A stretch of 64,000 nt of DNA, from positions 61,500-125,499 of the forward strand of contig NZ_FQZK01000016.1 in NCBI RefSeq assembly GCF_900141985.1, given 5' to 3'. Positions 24,232 to 32,746 of this stretch are shown piece by piece. The position numbers and the translations under genes were made by a program. Source of the stretch: Nocardiopsis flavescens (GTDB lineage: Bacteria > Actinomycetota > Actinomycetes > Streptosporangiales > Streptosporangiaceae). Within the stretch, counting starts at the first letter, position 1, and each line of letters begins with the position of its first letter. The notes beneath the pieces are model-generated. The model had not been told where the DNA came from. It did not search any database and worked only from the letters and a program-made list of their open reading frames with translations.

Positions 24232-24915
24232 TCAGAGCAGCCCGGCCTCGTAGGCCAGGATCGCGGCCCGCACCCGGTTGTCCACACCGAGCCGGGTCAG
24301 GATCGACCCCACGTGCACCTTGACGGTCCCGGCCGCGATGCCCAGCCGGCGGGCGATCTCGTCGTTGGGGCAGCCCTCGCCGACCAGCGCCAGCACCTGC
24401 CGTTCGCGCGCGGTGAGCCGGTCCACCAGCGCTCGGGCGCGGGTGGCGCGGGAACGGCGCGGAGAGGAGCCGTCGAGGAGGCCGACCACCCGGCGCGCCA
24501 CCTCGGGGGACAGGTAGGCGCCGCCGTCCGCGACCGCCCGCAGCCCGGCCACCAGTTGGTGCGGGTCGCCGGTCTTGAGCACGAACCCGTCGGCGCCGCC
24601 GGCCAGCGCCCGCTCGATGTAGGCGTCCTCGCCGAAGGTCGTCAGCACGACCACCGCCGTGCCGGGGTACGCGGAGGAGATGGCCTCCACCGCGTCCAGG
24701 CCGTTCATCCGCGGCATGCGCACGTCCATGAGCACGAGGTCGGGCCGGTGCTCGGCGGTCAGGGCCACCGCCTCGGCGCCGTCGGCCGCCTCGCCCACCA
24801 CCGCGAACCCGGGGGCGGCGGACAGGATGGCGCGCAGTCCCGCGCGCATCATCGCCTCGTCGTCGGCCAGCAGCACGCGCAGCGCCCCGGCGCCCTTCCC
24901 GGTCTCCACGCGCAC
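24232..24915 (-). CDS. NarL/LuxR-family response regulator
   Basis: The 227-residue protein has a receiver domain with phospho-acceptor Asp64 (DLVLMDVRMPRMNG), conserved Thr in VVLTTF and Lys in FVLKTG. A LuxR-type helix-turn-helix follows (LTARERQVLALVGEGCPNDE ... GTVKVHVGSILTRLGV). It starts at GTG 24915, three bases after the kinase stop, so the two genes form an operon. It most likely binds the two identical 18-bp elements upstream of the exporter and the hydrolase. Confidence 0.92.
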   Translation of the reverse strand: MRVETGKGAGALRVLLADDEAMMRAGLRAILSAAPGFAVVGEAADGAEAVALTAEHRPDLVLMDVRMPRMNGLDAVEAISSAYPGTAVVVLTTFGEDAYIERALAGGADGFVLKTGDPHQLVAGLRAVADGGAYLSPEVARRVVGLLDGSSPRRSRATRARALVDRLTARERQVLALVGEGCPNDEIARRLGIAAGTVKVHVGSILTRLGVDNRVRAAILAYEAGLL

Positions 24916-24918
24916 ACC

Positions 24919-26526
24919 CTACTGGTCGGCCGCGGCCTCCCGGTCGATCATCTCCCTGGACACCAGGACCCCGTCGGCGAAGCACAGCCGGTACACCGGG
25001 GGCAGCCCGTTCTCGTGCCGCACCAGCTGGTACCGGCAGTCGGCGCCGGGCGGGGCCGGGGGCGCGCCGTCCACGGACCGCTCGGGGTAGGCGTACCGGG
25101 GCAGCAGCGCCTCGACCTGCGCGCGGGTGTCGCCCACCTGCATCCGCCCGTAGTCCCGGGGCGGCAGCACCGAGTTGCTCCCGGTCCACCACAGCAGGGC
25201 GAACCCGGCCGCCGCGGCGGGCAGGGCGATGGCGACCGGGACCGCGATCGCGAGGAGCACGCTCCGGCGGCTCCCGGCGCGCGCCGCCTCCCGGGCCAGG
25301 CGGGTGCGGGAGGGCGCGGGGTCCGGGTCCCCGGCCTCTCCGTCGGGGACCCGGGCGCGGACCGCGAACCCGGGGCCGGGGCGCGGCCCGGCGTCGAGGC
25401 TTCCGCCCAGGGCGGCCACCTCCGCGCGGAGCGCGGCCAGCCCGGTCCCGTCGTCGCGCCCGGGCACCGCGGGGGTGTCGGCCCCGGTGTCGGCCACCTC
25501 CACCCGGGTCGGCCCGCCGTCCCGCACGACCCGCACGACCACGTCGGCGCCGGGGGCGTACCGGGCGGCGTTGGTGAGGGCCTCGCGGACCACCCGCCCC
25601 ACCGCCCGGCCGCCGGGTGTGCGCGGATCGGGGTCGGGGCCCTCGCGCAGCAGCCGCACGCGCATGCCCGCGTCGACCGCCTCGGAGACCAGCTCGGGCA
25701 CCGTGCCCGCCTCCTCTCCGCCCGGCCCGTCGCGGAGCACGCCGATGACCTCGCGCAACCGCAGCGTGGTGGCGTGCGCGGCCTCGCGCACCCCGGCGGC
25801 CGACGCCGCGCGCTCGGGGGAGTCCTGCGAGGACATCTCCAGGGCGGCGGCGCGTACCGCCAGCAGCGCCAGGTCGTGGCCGAGGGAGTCGTGGATGCGG
25901 GCGGCGATCCGGGCGCGCTCCCGCAGCCGGGCGCGGTCGGCCTCGGCGGCCCGGGTGCGCTCCATGTGCTCGGCGACCTCCCAGCCGCCGTGGTTGAAGC
26001 GGCTGCGCCACATCAGGTGGCGGCCCAGCAGCCAGGGGCACACGAGCGCGGCGACCGGGCCGAGCGCCCCGCCGAGTGCGTCGACCAGGCCGGACAGCAG
26101 GTCGCGGGTGCCGGACCAGGCCATCAGGGTGGAGCCGGTGTACAGGGCCAGGACGACCAGGGCGGCCGTCACCGCCATGGAGGCGATCGGCCCGGCCCGG
26201 CCCGAGCGCCGCCCGGCCAGCAGCGCCAGGGCGGCCAGGGACACGAACGGGGTGAGGAGCAGGGTCTGTGTCAGGAAGAGGCCCGCGGCGGCCGTCTCCG
26301 CGACGGCGACCGCCAGGGTGATCGCGACCGCGGTGTCGGGGCGGCTCCGGGACAGGCCCACGGCCGCGGCCAGGGCCAGGACGGAGAGCAGGGCGCCCGC
26401 CTCCCACCAGGGCAGGCTTGCGCGGTAGCCGGAGAGCTCGAAGACGGTGAGGCCGCCGAGGGCGGCCCACAGCCCCAGGTCGGCCCCGAACCGGCGTGTG
26501 GCGGGGCGGTCCGCGGACGTGCTCAT
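24919..26526 (-). CDS. HisKA_3 sensor histidine kinase with extra C-terminal membrane helix and extracellular domain
   Basis: The 535-residue protein has about five N-terminal helices (residues 18-168). A DesK-type dimerisation box follows with phospho-acceptor His212 (ARIAARIHDSLGHDLALL), then an ATPase domain with N box EALTNAARYAPGAD at 316-329 and G box DGTGLAALR. Unusually it continues past the catalytic domain with a transmembrane helix (424-447). The final 90-residue domain contains YGRMQVGDTRAQVEALLP, resembling BamE/SmpA-type lipoprotein domains, and two Cys (494 and 515). ATG 26526 is chosen because the sequence upstream of it is not membrane-protein-like. It partners the regulator at 24232. 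Confidence 0.9.
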   Translation of the reverse strand: MSTSADRPATRRFGADLGLWAALGGLTVFELSGYRASLPWWEAGALLSVLALAAAVGLSRSRPDTAVAITLAVAVAETAAAGLFLTQTLLLTPFVSLAALALLAGRRSGRAGPIASMAVTAALVVLALYTGSTLMAWSGTRDLLSGLVDALGGALGPVAALVCPWLLGRHLMWRSRFNHGGWEVAEHMERTRAAEADRARLRERARIAARIHDSLGHDLALLAVRAAALEMSSQDSPERAASAAGVREAAHATTLRLREVIGVLRDGPGGEEAGTVPELVSEAVDAGMRVRLLREGPDPDPRTPGGRAVGRVVREALTNAARYAPGADVVVRVVRDGGPTRVEVADTGADTPAVPGRDDGTGLAALRAEVAALGGSLDAGPRPGPGFAVRARVPDGEAGDPDPAPSRTRLAREAARAGSRRSVLLAIAVPVAIALPAAAAGFALLWWTGSNSVLPPRDYGRMQVGDTRAQVEALLPRYAYPERSVDGAPPAPPGADCRYQLVRHENGLPPVYRLCFADGVLVSREMIDREAAADQ

Positions 26527-26855
26527 GGGTCCGACCCTAGGCGCCCGCTCCGCGCGGGAGGGAGGCCTCCTCCAGGAGGCGGCGGGTGAGGGCGACACGG
26601 TCGGGGGCGGCGGTCGCCGTCGCCGCCGAGAACCCCGCCGTCATCGCCCTGGCCTTCGCCCGGCCCGCCGGGGTGTTCGGCGAGTCCGCCCTGCGCGACG
26701 GGGCCGAACGGGCCGACGGCGTCGCCGCCCCGCCGCGGTGGGCCCCGGGACCCCGCGCGGGGGCGCCCGCCCGGTGGCGCCGGCGTCCCGGCCTCCCGCT
26801 CCGTTGTTCGCGGGCGGTAGTCTGCGCCCGCACCCACCACCTCCAGGAGCGCGCC
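26527..26855. other. Intergenic region between divergent genes
   Basis: The 329 bp separate the kinase from the hypothetical gene at 26856. A frame at about 26586-26735 reads like protein (AENPAVIALAFARPAGVFGE) but has no convincing start signal or family match. It may be a gene relic. No operator is obvious. Confidence 0.35.
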
Positions 26856-28106
26856 ATGCCCGTCCCGGCCGACCACCTGCCCCACCCCGAGGACCTCTGG
26901 GCCTTCGCCGCGTCCGGAGCCGCCGTCGCCGCCGGCATGGGCGACTTCTGGCCCGAGCTCCGGCGCATCGCCCCGGACGGGTCGCTCTTCCTGGAGGACG
27001 GGGGCGGCAACTGGTCCCGGCTGGTCCGGGTGGAGGGCGGCCGTTTCCTGCTGGTCGGCTGGGACCGGGCGGGCGACACCACCAACCCGTTCCGCCACCC
27101 CACCGCCCTGTTCGCCCAGGCCCCGGCCTGGCTGCCCTGGGAGTGGATCGAGGGCGCCGAGGAGCGCGGCGCCCTCGGGTTCGCCTACTGGTGGGACGGG
27201 CGGGAGTGGTCGCGCTCCTCCTACCCCGCGGGGGTGGAGGAGGACGGCGCCGGCTACCACGCGCACGCGTTCTCCGACGCGGAGAGCACCGCCGGCACGA
27301 TCAGCGACCTCCTGGAGGAGGGTCGCCTCGCGGAGCTGGAGGAGTGGGAGGAGGCGGAGCAGGAGGACTTCGACGCCTTCCGGGCCCGTGTCGCGGGGTT
27401 CGCGGAGGCGGTCGGCCGCCGCTCCGTCGCGGAGGCGGACCTGCGCTTCCTGGAGGAGGCCGCCTGCGACACCGGGGCCGCGGCGGACGTGCTGCGCCGC
27501 GCCGGGCTCCTGGCGGGGACCTCGCCCGACGCCGTCCCCGTCCCCGCCGGGACGGAGGTCCCGGCCGACCGCGTGCGCCCGCGCACGCTCTCCGGTCAGG
27601 AGTGGTGCCTGCTCGTCGAACCGGTGATGCGGGCGGGCGCCGAGCTGGAGCGCCCCGCGCCGCCGGAGACCGCGCCCCTGCGCGAGCTGTCCGCCGCCCT
27701 GCGCGGCCTGGCCGCCGAGCACGGCGGCGCGGTCGCCTACACGGTGTCGGTGGGGGAGATGTCGGCCTCGCCCTCCCTGACCGCCGCCGACGGCTCCCGG
27801 GTGGACGGGTCCCCGGGCCTGCCGGTCTTCGAGCTGCGCCGGGCCGAGGGCCACCCCGAGCGCGGGCGCTGGTTCTTCCTGCGCGTGCGCGCCACCCCGG
27901 AGGCGGTCGAGGTGGACCGGGCCTACGACCACTGGCCCGCGTGGGCGGGGCAGGACTTCGCGATCGGCGGCGGGGCGCCCGTCGGCGACCTCGCCGCCGA
28001 GATGGACCGCCGGGACCCGCGCTGGCGGCCCGACTGGGTGTGGCTGCTGGACGAGCGGATCCCGTTCGACCCGCCCGCCGACCCGTTCACCCCGCCGGGG
28101 GGCTGA
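26856..28106 (+). CDS. Hypothetical protein, possibly immunity-protein-like
   Basis: The 416-residue acidic, Trp-rich protein starts at ATG 26856 with CAGGAG upstream. Residues 1-120 (LPHPEDLWAFAASGAAVAAGMGDFW ... FLLVGWDRAGDTTNPFR) read like an intracellular sensor or SMI1-type domain. The middle is Glu-rich and helical. The end (VEVDRAYDHWPAWAG ... RDPRWRPDWVWLLDERIPFD) resembles YezG/DUF600-like immunity folds. None of this is certain and no toxin gene is adjacent. Confidence 0.62.
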   Translation: MPVPADHLPHPEDLWAFAASGAAVAAGMGDFWPELRRIAPDGSLFLEDGGGNWSRLVRVEGGRFLLVGWDRAGDTTNPFRHPTALFAQAPAWLPWEWIEGAEERGALGFAYWWDGREWSRSSYPAGVEEDGAGYHAHAFSDAESTAGTISDLLEEGRLAELEEWEEAEQEDFDAFRARVAGFAEAVGRRSVAEADLRFLEEAACDTGAAADVLRRAGLLAGTSPDAVPVPAGTEVPADRVRPRTLSGQEWCLLVEPVMRAGAELERPAPPETAPLRELSAALRGLAAEHGGAVAYTVSVGEMSASPSLTAADGSRVDGSPGLPVFELRRAEGHPERGRWFFLRVRATPEAVEVDRAYDHWPAWAGQDFAIGGGAPVGDLAAEMDRRDPRWRPDWVWLLDERIPFDPPADPFTPPGG

Positions 28107-28196
28107 CGGGGCGCCCGGCCCCCGGCGGCGCCGGCCGTGCGGTGCCCGTCCGGTTCGGACCGCCCTCCCCGCGGCCGGTGCCGGCGCGGCGCCTTC

Positions 28197-28270
28197 GCGC
28201 GGGAGGAGGCCTGGCGAGGAGGTCCACGCCCCGGGGCGGCAGGGCGTCGGCCTCCTCCGGGGCGGGTGCC
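28197..28270. repeat. Decayed duplicate of the 3' end of the downstream TetR gene
   Basis: About 75 bp here match 28288-28362, the last codons of the TetR gene, with roughly 85% identity by eye. Shared stretches include GCGCGGGAGGAGGCC and GGCGTCGGCCTCCTCCGG. It looks like a tandem partial duplication, now non-coding. Confidence 0.6.
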
Positions 28271-28284
28271 CCGCGCGGGTCCCG

Positions 28285-28869
28285 TCAGCGCGGGAGGAGG
28301 CCGGTGACGAGGACGTCCACGACCCCGGGCAGCAGGGCGTCGGCCTCCTCCGGCGCGGCGCCGGAGTTCAGGGTGGCGAACCCCTGGAGGGCGGACGCCA
28401 CCGTGAGCGCGACCACCCCGGGGTCCCCCGGGACGATCTCCCCGGTCCGCTGCCCCTCGGTGATGATGCCCATCACGCTGTCCAGCAGGCGGCCGACCAG
28501 CTCGGTCAGCTCCCGGGGCGCGTCGGGGGCGTGCTTGCGCGCGTACATGAGGTCGAGCAGCGCGGCGTTGCCCAGGGCGAACGAGACGTACACGCGGGCC
28601 ATGGCGTGCAGGCCCTCGCGGAAGTCGCCCGGCGTGGCCGCGGCAGCGGCCATCCGGCCCGTGAGACGCTCGAAGCCGGTGAGGGCGAGCGCGTCGAGCA
28701 GGGCCGTCTTGTCCCGGAAGTGGCGGCTGGGCGCGGCGTGGCTCACCCCGGCCTCCCGCGCCAGTTCACGCAGGGACAGGGCGGCGGGACCCCGCTCCGC
28801 CAAAGTGCGTTCGGCACTCGCGAGCAGGACGGCGCGGAGGTCGCCGTGGTGATAGGGACGAGCGGTCAT
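28285..28869 (-). CDS. TetR-family transcriptional regulator
   Basis: The 194-residue protein has the N-terminal helix-turn-helix LRAVLLASAERTLAERGPAA, then LSLRELAREAGVSHAAPSRHFRDKTALLDAL, of the TetR_C_13/WHG-type actinobacterial subfamily. ATG 28869 is preferred to one nine codons upstream because the family N-terminus (RPYHHGDL) begins there. It is divergent from the SDR gene at 28949, with paired repeats in between, so it probably represses that gene and itself. Confidence 0.88.
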   Translation of the reverse strand: MTARPYHHGDLRAVLLASAERTLAERGPAALSLRELAREAGVSHAAPSRHFRDKTALLDALALTGFERLTGRMAAAAATPGDFREGLHAMARVYVSFALGNAALLDLMYARKHAPDAPRELTELVGRLLDSVMGIITEGQRTGEIVPGDPGVVALTVASALQGFATLNSGAAPEEADALLPGVVDVLVTGLLPR

Positions 28870-28888
28870 GGGTCCAGGATAAACAGAT

Positions 28889-28942
28889 GTTGTCACTGAC
28901 TATATTGTTGTCGTTGACAACTTCCCGGTGGGTGCCTACCGT
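28889..28942 (+). promoter_or_regulatory. Operator repeats and promoter of the SDR gene
   Basis: GTTGTC-GTT-GACAAC (28907-28921) is a perfect 6-bp dyad, and a related half (GTTGTCACTGAC) begins 18 bases earlier at 28889. The dyad overlaps a -35 box TTGACA (28914-28919). Seventeen bases further is TACCGT (28937-28942), six bases before the ATG, so the SDR transcript is probably leaderless. The arrangement suits TetR repression. Confidence 0.65.
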
Positions 28943-28948
28943 GAGTGC

Positions 28949-29827
28949 ATGAACAGCACACCCGTCGTCCTGCCCGACCTCACCGGCCGCACGGCCGTCG
29001 TCACCGGGGCCAACAGCGGACTGGGCCTGGAGACCGCCCGCGTCCTGGCCCGCCGCGGAGCCCGTGTCGTGCTCGCCGTGCGCGACGAGGAGCGGGGGCG
29101 CGCCGCCGCCGCTGACCTGCCCGGCGAGACGGAGGTGCGCCGCCTGGACCTGGCCGACCTCTCCTCGGTACGCGGCTTCGCCGCCTCCTGGAGCGGCGGC
29201 CTCCACCTGCTGGTCAACAACGCGGGGGTCATGGCCGTGCCCCGGTCCCGCACCGTCGACGGGTTCGAGCGCCAGTTCGCCACCAACCACCTGGGCCACT
29301 TCGCCCTCACCAACCTGCTGCTGGAGCACATCACCGGCCGGGTGGTCACGCTCTCCTCCGGACTGCACGCCGCGGCCCGGCGGATCAACTTCGACGACGT
29401 CGACTTCGAGCGCGGCTACACCCCCTACCGCGCCTACAACCAGTCCAAGCTGGCCAACCTGCTGTTCACCCTGGAGCTCCAGCGCCGCCTCACCGAGTCC
29501 GGGTCGCCGGTGCTGGCGGTGGCCGCCCACCCCGGCTACGCCGCCACCAACCTCCAGAGCCACGGCGCCGGCGCGGTGTCCCGGACGCTCCTCACCGGCA
29601 TCGGGAACCGGCTGTTCGCCCAGAGCGCCGCGGCGGGGGCCCTGCCCACGCTCTACGCGGCCACCCAGGAGGTGCCCCCGGCGGGGTTCTTCGGACCGCG
29701 GTGGCTCGCGGGCGGAGCCCCCGGCCCGTCCTGGCGCAGCCCCGCCGCCCGCGACGCCGGCGCCGCCCGCCGCCTGTGGGAGCTGTCGGAGGAGCGCACC
29801 GGCGTCTCCTTCCCGCTCCGGGGCTGA
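28949..29827 (+). CDS. Short-chain dehydrogenase/reductase (retinol-dehydrogenase-like)
   Basis: The 292-residue protein has the NAD(P) motif TGANSGLG (residues 16-23), NNAG in LLVNNAGVMA, and the catalytic YNQSK motif preceded by a Ser in TLSSGLH. The N-terminal motif and the R after VLARRGARVVLAVRD suggest NADP preference. It is the target gene of the divergent TetR regulator. The substrate is unknown. Confidence 0.9.
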   Translation: MNSTPVVLPDLTGRTAVVTGANSGLGLETARVLARRGARVVLAVRDEERGRAAAADLPGETEVRRLDLADLSSVRGFAASWSGGLHLLVNNAGVMAVPRSRTVDGFERQFATNHLGHFALTNLLLEHITGRVVTLSSGLHAAARRINFDDVDFERGYTPYRAYNQSKLANLLFTLELQRRLTESGSPVLAVAAHPGYAATNLQSHGAGAVSRTLLTGIGNRLFAQSAAAGALPTLYAATQEVPPAGFFGPRWLAGGAPGPSWRSPAARDAGAARRLWELSEERTGVSFPLRG

Positions 29828-29835
29828 CCCGCGCG

Positions 29836-29872
29836 GCGCGGGGACCCGCACCGTCCGGTGCGGCCCCCGCGC
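29836..29872. terminator. Bidirectional hairpin terminator
   Basis: Arms GCGCGGGG and CCGCACCG pair with CGGTGCGG and CCCCGCGC, with one small internal bulge. The hairpin lies between the convergent stops at 29827 and 29883. Confidence 0.65.
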
Positions 29873-29882
29873 GCGCGGGCCT

Positions 29883-32420
29883 TCAGGGGGTGAGCGTCAG
29901 CTCGTCGACCGCCGCCGCGCGCACCGCGTCCTCGGTGAACGCGAACGACATCGTCTCCCCGCGGCTCCACGGCTCCAGCTGGTCGTCGTAGTGGGGGTGG
30001 AACGCGTGCCCGGAGTTGCCGGTCAGGTGGATCCAGGTGGAGGCGTCGCGGTCGGACATGTCGATGACCATCCGCATCGACGGCACCGCCGTGATCCCGT
30101 ACCCCTCCTTGTCGTCCCAGCCGGTGGCGTTGACGATCGCCGAGCCGCCGGAGCTCTCCACCGGACCGCGGTTGAACAGCCACTCCACGGCCCCGATGCC
30201 CGAGGTGCCGAACGACTGGTGGGTCGCGGTCAGGGTGTGCAGGTCGCCCCAGCGCCAGTCGGCGGGGTCCTCGCCCAGCAGGTCCGTCAGCTCCGCGGCG
30301 GCGGCCTCCATCGCGGCGGCCAGCACCGCGTCGCGCCCGCTCGCGCCCTCGCCCTCCCACCAGGAGGAGCCGGGGTCCTCCAGCAGGCCGCCCACCACGT
30401 ACATGCCGCGCGAGTTGCCGGTCATCGAGACGGGGTCCAGCTCCTCGAACAGCAGCGGCAGCAGGTGGCGCCAGGTGGCCTGGTAGAACGCGGCCCCCGC
30501 GGAGTCGGGCTCGGTGTACAGGTCCCAGTCGCGCAGCAGCTCCCTCCCCTGGGCGGCGGTGCCCTCCACGTCGGCCTCCAGCAGGTGGGGGACGATCGCC
30601 TCGGCGCCCAGGTGGTAGGAGTCCATGTGGATCTCCGACATGTCCGCGCCGGTCACCGGGCCCTCGGCGACGGCCTCCTCCAGCAGGTCGTTGATGCGCT
30701 GGGAGCGGTAGCCGTAGTCCCAGTCGTCGGTGAGGAAGTGCGGGTAGTCGGCGTCCACGCCGGACTGGTTGGCGGTGACGATGAACCCGGACTCGGGGTT
30801 GTACACGCTGGGCAGGTCCTCGAAGGGGATGTACTCGTCCCAGTCGTAGGCGGAGTCCCAGCCGGGCGCGGGGTAGCGGCCGTCGCCCTCGCCGCGGACG
30901 GGGACCGCGCCGGGCGCCTGGTAGCCGATGTTGCCCTCGCCGTCGGCGTAGACGAGGTTCTGCGCGGGCACCGTGAACCCGGCCGCGGCCCGCCGGAAGT
31001 CCTCCCAGTCGCGGGCGCGGTTCATGACGAACAGCGCGTCGGCGGTGGTGCCGGGGGAGAGCGCGGTCCACTGGAGCGCGACCCCGTACTCGGCGCCCTC
31101 CTCGGCCCCCTCGACCGGCGGGTCCCCGGCGATCCCGGCCAGGTCCTCCCCGGCGGCGGTGTCGGACAGCAGCGGGCCGTGGTGGGTGGAGCGGACGGTG
31201 AACTCGACGTCCTCGCCGCCGGCGACCCGCACCGTCTCGGCGCGGGTCTCCAGCGGGCGCTCCTCGCCGTCGACGATGTAGGAGTCGCCCTCGACGCGCT
31301 CGACGAAGAGGTCCATCACGTCGGGGTTGAGGTTGGTGAAGCCCCAGGAGATGGACTCGTTCTGGCCGATGACCACGCCGGGCAGCCCGGCGAAGCCGAA
31401 CCCGGCGACGTCGAACGGGCAGGACTCGCCCAGCTCGGTGCAGTGCAGGCCCACCTGGTGCCAGGTGGAGGGCATGGAGGCGCCCAGGTGCGGGTCGTTG
31501 GCCAGCAGGGGCAGGCCCGACTCGGTGTGCTCGCCGCCCACGACCCAGGAGTTGGAGCCCAGGTCGGGGGTGCTCCTGGGGCCGAGCATCTCGGGCAGGG
31601 CCAGGGCCCGCTCGTACACCGCCTCCACGGCGGAGACGGCCTGCGCGGGCAGCTCGGGGGCGCGCCGCGCGTCGCCGGGGTCGCCCCCGGGGCCCTCGGT
31701 GGCGAGCTCGTCGGTGTCGGTGATCGGCCGGTGCTGCTCGTAGGGGTACTCCGGGTACAGCTCCGCGATCCGCTCCTCGGTGAACCCGAGGCCGAGCAGC
31801 TGCGCGCGCTCGGTCTCCTCGCGCATGTTGCCGCCCAGGTCCCAGGCCATGGCCTTGAGCCAGGCCAGGCTGTCCACCGGGTCCCAGGGCTCGATGGTGT
31901 GGCCGCCGTTGAGCACTCCCAGCAGCGCGTACTCCAGGCTCGCCCCGGCCCCGTCGTTCTCCTCCAGCCAGGCGTTGACGCCGGCGGCGTAGGCGTCCAG
32001 GTAGCCGCGGGTGTCGGCGGAGAGCAGGTCGTACTCCTGCTCGGCGACGTGCCGCCAGCCCATGGTGCGCAGGTAGACGTCGGTGTCCACCTGGGCCTCG
32101 CCGAACAGCTCGGCGGTGCGCCCGGACGTCACATGGCGGCGGAAGTCCATCTCCCAGAAGCGGTCCTGGGCGTGCACGTACCCCTGAGCCGTGAACAGGT
32201 CCTGCGCGTCGTCGGCGTACACGTGGGGGACGCCGTTCCCGTCGCGCAGGACGGTGACCTCCGCGTTCAGGCCGGGGAGGGCGAGTTCGCCGGTGGTCTG
32301 CGGGAACGACCTGCGCACCGTCCACACACCCAGGAGCGCGCCGACGAGCGCCAGCACCACGACGGTCGAAAGAACGCCCAAAAGTACACGAACAAGTACA
32401 CGTTTCCGCAATACACCCAT
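29883..32420 (-). CDS. Penicillin-acylase-family Ntn hydrolase
   Basis: The 845-residue protein begins with an N-terminal membrane anchor or signal (residues 9-34). The alpha chain contains LRDGNGVPHVYADDAQDLFTAQGYVHAQDRFWEMD. The autoprocessing site precedes Ser289 in LGSNSWVVGGEHTESGLPLLANDPHLG, which would become the N-terminal nucleophile of the beta chain. Length and motif order fit the family, which cleaves amide bonds of N-acyl compounds such as penicillins or acyl-homoserine lactones. It acts outside the membrane. The start is ATG 32420, without a clear ribosome binding site. Confidence 0.92.
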   Translation of the reverse strand: MGVLRKRVLVRVLLGVLSTVVVLALVGALLGVWTVRRSFPQTTGELALPGLNAEVTVLRDGNGVPHVYADDAQDLFTAQGYVHAQDRFWEMDFRRHVTSGRTAELFGEAQVDTDVYLRTMGWRHVAEQEYDLLSADTRGYLDAYAAGVNAWLEENDGAGASLEYALLGVLNGGHTIEPWDPVDSLAWLKAMAWDLGGNMREETERAQLLGLGFTEERIAELYPEYPYEQHRPITDTDELATEGPGGDPGDARRAPELPAQAVSAVEAVYERALALPEMLGPRSTPDLGSNSWVVGGEHTESGLPLLANDPHLGASMPSTWHQVGLHCTELGESCPFDVAGFGFAGLPGVVIGQNESISWGFTNLNPDVMDLFVERVEGDSYIVDGEERPLETRAETVRVAGGEDVEFTVRSTHHGPLLSDTAAGEDLAGIAGDPPVEGAEEGAEYGVALQWTALSPGTTADALFVMNRARDWEDFRRAAAGFTVPAQNLVYADGEGNIGYQAPGAVPVRGEGDGRYPAPGWDSAYDWDEYIPFEDLPSVYNPESGFIVTANQSGVDADYPHFLTDDWDYGYRSQRINDLLEEAVAEGPVTGADMSEIHMDSYHLGAEAIVPHLLEADVEGTAAQGRELLRDWDLYTEPDSAGAAFYQATWRHLLPLLFEELDPVSMTGNSRGMYVVGGLLEDPGSSWWEGEGASGRDAVLAAAMEAAAAELTDLLGEDPADWRWGDLHTLTATHQSFGTSGIGAVEWLFNRGPVESSGGSAIVNATGWDDKEGYGITAVPSMRMVIDMSDRDASTWIHLTGNSGHAFHPHYDDQLEPWSRGETMSFAFTEDAVRAAAVDELTLTP

Positions 32421-32746
32421 GGCGGAACTTTAAGGTGCGGCGGCTCACACTCTCTAGGGTCATGTGACGGGTGGACCCAATTGTTACCTGTGGGTAAACC
32501 GGCGGTGTCGGGCCCGCGCCGGAACGGAGCCGGAGTGTCCCCGGCCGCCGGGTCCGCGGGCCGGGGTCCGTTCCCCGGCGGCGGGTCCGCGCGGCGGCCC
32601 GCCGGCTTCCGGTCCAGGCGCCCCGGCGGTCGCGTACAAGGGGCGCGCGTGCTCGGAATCCGTGCCCCGGTCGCGTGCCCGCGCGGCGGTCCGCCCCTCT
32701 CCGTCCGGCCCGCCTCCGCGGCGGGGCGGCCGGGCGGGGCGCGGGG
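32421..32746. other. Intergenic region upstream of the acylase
   Basis: The 326 bp include a less GC-rich stretch at 32390-32510 with TTACC-TGTG-GGTAA, a small dyad that could be an operator. The remainder is G/C-rich and holds no gene I can support. Confidence 0.4.

Noticed and set aside
23599..26589. Plus-strand open frame of 996 codons
   Set aside because: It is the antisense shadow of the hydrolase, response-regulator and kinase genes.
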